Positions 60,166 to 64,000 of a DNA stretch of 64,000 bases are shown in pieces. Location: assembly GCA_009760855.2 (NCBI GenBank), contig WPIO01000099.1:197501-261500 (forward strand). The letters are read 5' to 3'. Numbering within the stretch: the stretch's first letter is position 1; each line of letters starts with the position of its first letter. The notes beneath the pieces are model-generated. The model worked only from the letters and a program-made list of their open reading frames with translations. It was not told the origin of the DNA and ran no database searches. Made by a program: the position numbers and the translations under genes. The DNA comes from Cristatella mucedo (lineage: Eukaryota; Bryozoa; Phylactolaemata; Cristatellidae).

Positions 60166-60489
60166 ATATACCATGCTAGATGTAGCAGCGCTGACTGGCG
60201 GAGCCACAACTGTGCGTCAAACGTGCGCCGCGTCGGCAGGCCTGTTTACTGTATAGCTCGCATCCCCAAAAAGTACTGCTGCTCTATGTAAAAGAGACGG
60301 CTTTCTTTGAAAAGGTCTCGAAATCTGCACACCGGAGGTGCTCTTTACTTCCTATTTAAAATTGGTCGTACCTCCAGTTGGCAGAGTGCAAATCTCACCA
60401 ACAAACGAGAACCTCTCCGAAGCTCCGAGCTCTTCAGACAGCTCTAACCAAAAATTAAAATGGTAAGAGCTATAAACACGGTTAGGTTT

Positions 60490-61513
60490 GCTGCATGCAT
60501 TGATGACATCCGATCATGGATGGCAGCAAATTTTCTAAAACTAAACGATGATAAAACTAACTTACTAGTTATGGGCAAACCTAGTGTTATTCAGAAATTG
60601 GAAAGGCTGACTTTCAAAATTGGCTCTGCCAGCATATCTCCAGTTGCATCTGCTCGAAATCTAGGTGTCATATTCCAAAGCGACCTCTCGTTAGACGACC
60701 ACATCAGCTCCACTGTCAAATCAGCCTATTTTCAGCTTCATAACATTGCTAAAATTAGGGCTTGTTTAGATAAGGATACCACGTCCAAGTTGGTCCATGC
60801 ATTCGTGACATCTCGTCTCGACTTCTGCAACTCACTGCTTACTGGCCTACCAGCATGTGCGATCAGGCGATTGCAGCTGGTGCAAAACTCAGCAGCTAGG
60901 CTTGTCTGTCGTGAGCGTCGCAGTTGCCACATTACTCCACTTCTTGCCGACCTGCACTGGTTACCAGTCAAGCAACGGATTGACTTCAAGGTTTTGTCGC
61001 GCTCACTTTTAGGTCTCTTCATTCTATGGCTCCAGCCTATCTTTCAGAGATACTACCCCATCAGGCAAAGCATCGTACCACTCGCTTTTCGGAATCCAAC
61101 AGTCTAGAAATACCTCGTACAAACCTTAAATCCTTTGGAGACCGTGCATTTAGCTCGTATGCTCCCACAGCCTGGAACTCCCTCCCGACCTGCATCAGAA
61201 CATCCCCTGACCTGACCACATTTAAAAGAAACTTAAAAACATACCTATTTAGGACAGCATTTAGTGGGTCCTTGTGATTCGTCCTCGATGTGCTTATGCG
61301 TGCTGACACTGTTCATGCTGCCACTAACCACATTTGCATGCTGACCCAGTGCATGTAACCCCTAACCATGTTATTCATTTTGTTTGTTTTTCAAGCATGA
61401 TTTTACTTACAATTCTATTGCGTATCACTTTGCAGCAAATGTAAAGCGCCTAGAAAGAGATTAAGTTCTCTGAGGGCGCTTTATCAAGTGCAATATTATT
61501 ATTATTATTATTA
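60490..61513 (+). mobile_element. LINE A, young 5'-truncated copy
   Basis: Begins at AACIDDIRSWMAANFLKLND and ends with (ATT)n at 61494-61513. Nearly identical to the copy at 39088 and shares its diagnostic variants, but a 2-base GC insertion near 60999-61003 shifts the frame. Confidence 0.96.
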
Positions 61514-61554
61514 ATTTATGCAGCAGTAATAGAGCTCCAGCGGATAGCATTCCG

Positions 61555-61655
61555 CTTGCGTGCGTACTGAAAGCCGCTCCAGCTTTGAGTGCGATATGGG
61601 AAACTTGTCTGTGGGACGACATTTTGTGGCTTTGTTGTTGAGCCACCGACGGCAG
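61555..61655 (+). mobile_element. LINE B-like 3' remnant
   Basis: TGCGTACTGAAAGCCGCTCC then TTTGAGTGCGATATG corresponds to the [18 protein letters not shown] codons; the following 3' UTR is diverged. Confidence 0.5.
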
Positions 61656-61656
61656 T

Positions 61657-61750
61657 ACATACATACATACATACGTAAATACATACATACATGCATATAT
61701 ATATATATAAAGAGAGAGAGAGAGAGAGACAGAGAGATTAAGATATCTAG

Positions 61751-61781
<31 letters not shown>

Positions 61782-61842
61782 AATATATAGAGAGAGATTA
61801 AGAGATCTATGCATATATATATATATATATATATATACATGC

Positions 61843-61921
<79 letters not shown>

Positions 61922-61942
61922 CATACATACAGACAGACAGAC
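61657..61942. repeat. Compound microsatellite (CATA)n, (GA)n, (TA)n, (CAGA)n
   Basis: Nearly 290 bp of successive simple repeats. Tyr-Ile frames here are artefacts. Confidence 0.97.
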
Positions 61943-62117
61943 ATGCTAGCTTACATATATGCACACATACACTCGGAGGATAGCCCATCATTGCCCACTG
62001 CTTGACACAAGCCCAGAGACCTGCATTGCGTAGCAGCACTTGAACACGTTCCCTCTGCGGCGTTCTGCGAGAACCGCGCCCCTTGGCGAAGAACCTAGGG
62101 GTATCGCTGTGCCGGGG

Positions 62118-62763
62118 TCAAAATCGCCCTTAGCCAGTACCGTTGGGGCTTAATTAAGCCTCTATGTTGGTCTTTGAATTTCTAGATTTCCAGCACTTCA
62201 GTCGATTGCGTTCTTTTAAAGATCTCGATTCGATCGGCGAACGCTTCTCGCGGCGCTCAGTGCGAGGATTTAGTTCCATCAATTTGATAGTGAATAGTTT
62301 GCCTAGATCTTTAGTTTGAAGAGGTGGTCAATTGTTTATCTAGCACGATTGACTTCCACTGTATAGAATTATTATAATTGTTTTACGATTGAGGAAAGAT
62401 TACCTAGGGCAAAAGAGATTTACCGAACCACGGCCATAAGCAGCAAGTCTTTAGAATGTGTATCGTTTAATTTGCTTCTCGCAAATAATGTATTTCTCGC
62501 ACACTCGGCAAATGCTCGATGCCTTGCGGACTTTCCTTCTTCCACGGCTCCATACCTCTGTCGGGCGAGGTAGTTGCCTAAATCCGCCCTGCGACCAGCC
62601 GAGAAGCTTCTCGCGGAGCACTACCGAGCACCGCGAGAAGCTTCGATCGAATCGAGATCTTTAGAAGAACGCAATCGACTGGAGTGCTGGAAATCTAGAA
62701 ATTCAAAGACCAACATAGCGGCTTTATTAAGCGCCCACTGTACAGGCTAAGAGCGATTTGTTG
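62118..62763. repeat. 646-bp inverted-repeat structure (arms about 145 bp)
   Basis: Left arm about 62118-62264 and right arm about 62621-62763 are reverse complements with scattered mismatches. Matching blocks include CTATGTTGGTCTTTGAATTT, TCTAGATTTCCAGCAC, CAGTCGATTGCGTTCTT and AAAGATCTCGATTCGATCG. The ~356-bp loop has further small palindromes (GAGAAGCTTCTCGCG). No target duplication or transposase seen; could be a foldback element or an inverted duplication. Confidence 0.85.
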
Positions 62764-63654
62764 AGAGGTCTCGATGAGCTCGAAGCTCCACGGGAAAGCG
62801 GTTGCCTGCTGAACCAGCTCACGCGACGCAGTCTCGTTTTAACACGCATTCGGCTCAGAAATAGGTAGAAACGCGCTTCGCAGCCACCTCGGGAAGAAGG
62901 CGAGTCATTCGTGTTGGGGAAAGGGCTAGCTCGTCCGAACGGAAGCGGAAGCTGGGTTTTCCCATTCCTCGGAAGAACGCCGAGTCCGGCGCTAAAGGCT
63001 CTCCGTACGGAGGACCCAGCTTCTACTATGAAACGCGCCCGCGAGCGCGCGCGAAGTAGCGACCGGACGGAGGATTGGACAAAAGATCGGACGAATTGAA
63101 GCGCGCTCACCCCATTCAGACCGGTCCCAGTTGAGCGCATTGATCGTTACGAGCACGTCCGCCCTCGTCCACCGCGGGACGGTACGACTGGCCGCCGCCG
63201 CCGCCGCTCGAGTCTCTCAAGCTCCATAAAACCTGAATGAAAGCGGAGACGCTCGTCGATGTCAAACGTTCCGAGCGATTTTGAATGAGCTCGTACGAGT
63301 TACACGACCTTGCCCTCTTTGCCGCTCTCTCGCTAGCGGCCGCGCGTCTGAGGGCGCGGAGGTCGCCGTCGTGCGGGCTCGCGAGCGGGTCCCGGTGAGC
63401 AGTCAAAGCGGCTTTTGGAGACGGGATCGCGAGCAAATTTTCCTGTTGTAGCTTTTGCTCTTTCGTGTCGGTACGATGCAGCGTGGAACCACGGACTCAA
63501 ACGGCTGCGCTCCGTTGCGTACTCGACTTCGTACAGTTTTTCCGACGGGTCCAAGTAAGCTCGGCGCTGAGCATTTGGAATCGCTTCCGAGGTGATACTT
63601 TTTCCTGCATATTTTCTGTTAAGCCATTCAACAGCCACGTTTTAAAAATTGTGG
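62764..63654. other. CpG-rich sequence without a recognised feature
   Basis: GC- and CpG-rich from about 62900 to 63450 with a (CCG)n run near 63190. It resembles promoter-type DNA but no neighbouring exon was recognised. Overlapping frames on both strands are compositional. Confidence 0.35.
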
Positions 63655-64000
63655 CCGTGATAGCCCGTGCGATGCAGTGCTCACTGTTCACGCCGAGGTC
63701 GTGGGTTCGAATCCTGCAGTGTGCAATCCTGTATTAAATAAATAAATGAATCCTAGCTGATTAAACAGCCTCTTTTTTATAGCGACAGAAAACCCTTTAT
63801 GGCTATCACCACCGCTTGCAGTGGCGATAAAGGATCGCCCACCGCAGGAATCGAACCCACGACCTCGGGACCGAGGTCGTGAAAGCAACCGCCTTACCTA
63901 GTGTGCCATCACGGCTCACCAAATATTGCCAACTGCCACCGGATGTGAGAGCCGTTAAGGCTCTTCTGCCGCTATGAGAATGAGGCTTTAAATCAGCCAA
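63655..64000 (+). mobile_element. SINE B (plus) split by a later SINE B
   Basis: Head half at about 63655-63737 (B box GGTTCGAATCC at 63704-63714) and tail half from about 63922 (ATTGCCAACTGCCAC, AAGGCTCTTCTGCCGCTATG) are one element interrupted by a minus copy. Its end lies at or beyond the window edge. Confidence 0.8.
63738..63921 (-). mobile_element. SINE B copy nested in SINE B
   Basis: Tail side (AAATAAATAAATGA), then CTAGCTGATTAAACAGCCTC, through CGAACCCACGACCTCGGGAC to GTGCCATCACGGCTCACC. Closely matches the copy at 25106-25275. Confidence 0.9.

Overview
This is eukaryotic, almost certainly animal, genomic DNA. Genes are split by introns with GT..AG borders, non-LTR retrotransposons (LINEs) and tRNA-derived SINEs are dense, microsatellites are long, and both recognisable genes are metazoan types. 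The first gene resembles a phosphoenolpyruvate-synthase-like family I associate with spiders, ticks and crustaceans. The second has the CUB-CUB-LDLa-TM layout of Neto/Culd-type receptors. An arthropod or another protostome is my best guess; the species cannot be named from this window. There are no bacterial-style operons, CRISPR arrays, rRNA genes or stand-alone tRNA genes.

Gene 1 (minus strand, 15806 down to 1250, continuing past the left edge) encodes the N-terminal ~279 residues of a membrane-anchored PEP-synthase/rifampicin-phosphotransferase-like protein. I assembled six exons (15806-15689, 9533-9370, 8625-8511, 7504-7363, 4593-4519, 1473-1250) whose splice phases all agree. Its introns carry LINE and SINE fragments. 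One LINE tail lies directly against the 3' splice site of exon 3.

Gene 2 (plus strand, 30582 to 57621) is a complete eight-exon model with consistent phases. It encodes a 746-residue single-pass receptor: signal peptide, two CUB domains, one LDLa module, a transmembrane helix, and a long GC-rich cytoplasmic tail of low complexity. Its introns have taken many insertions: an almost complete LINE A (33.6-36.5 kb), a near full-length LINE B interrupted by a LINE A and a SINE (45.2-49.7 kb), a SPIN-like hAT MITE (44.66 kb), a degenerate CCCTAAA block (44.3 kb), and the C-terminal end of an R2/NeSL-type retrotransposon (52.7-53.7 kb).

The two genes point away from each other across about 14.8 kb. 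That interval holds CpG-rich promoter-like DNA on both sides, several LINE copies, a degenerate ~175-bp tandem array (about 18.9-23.1 kb) split by a LINE A insertion, a 15-bp minisatellite and microsatellites. To the right of gene 2 lie a ~0.5-kb CT tract, a young LINE A copy, a (TA)/(CATA) tract, a 646-bp inverted-repeat structure and a SINE nested in a SINE.

Two LINE families dominate, both L2/CR1-like by their reverse transcriptase and C-terminal sequences. Family A ends in a short stem followed by (ATT)n. Family B ends in (ACATT)n. SINE A carries a tail resembling that of LINE A, which suggests mobilisation by it. All product names rest on motif recognition by eye; no database search was run.
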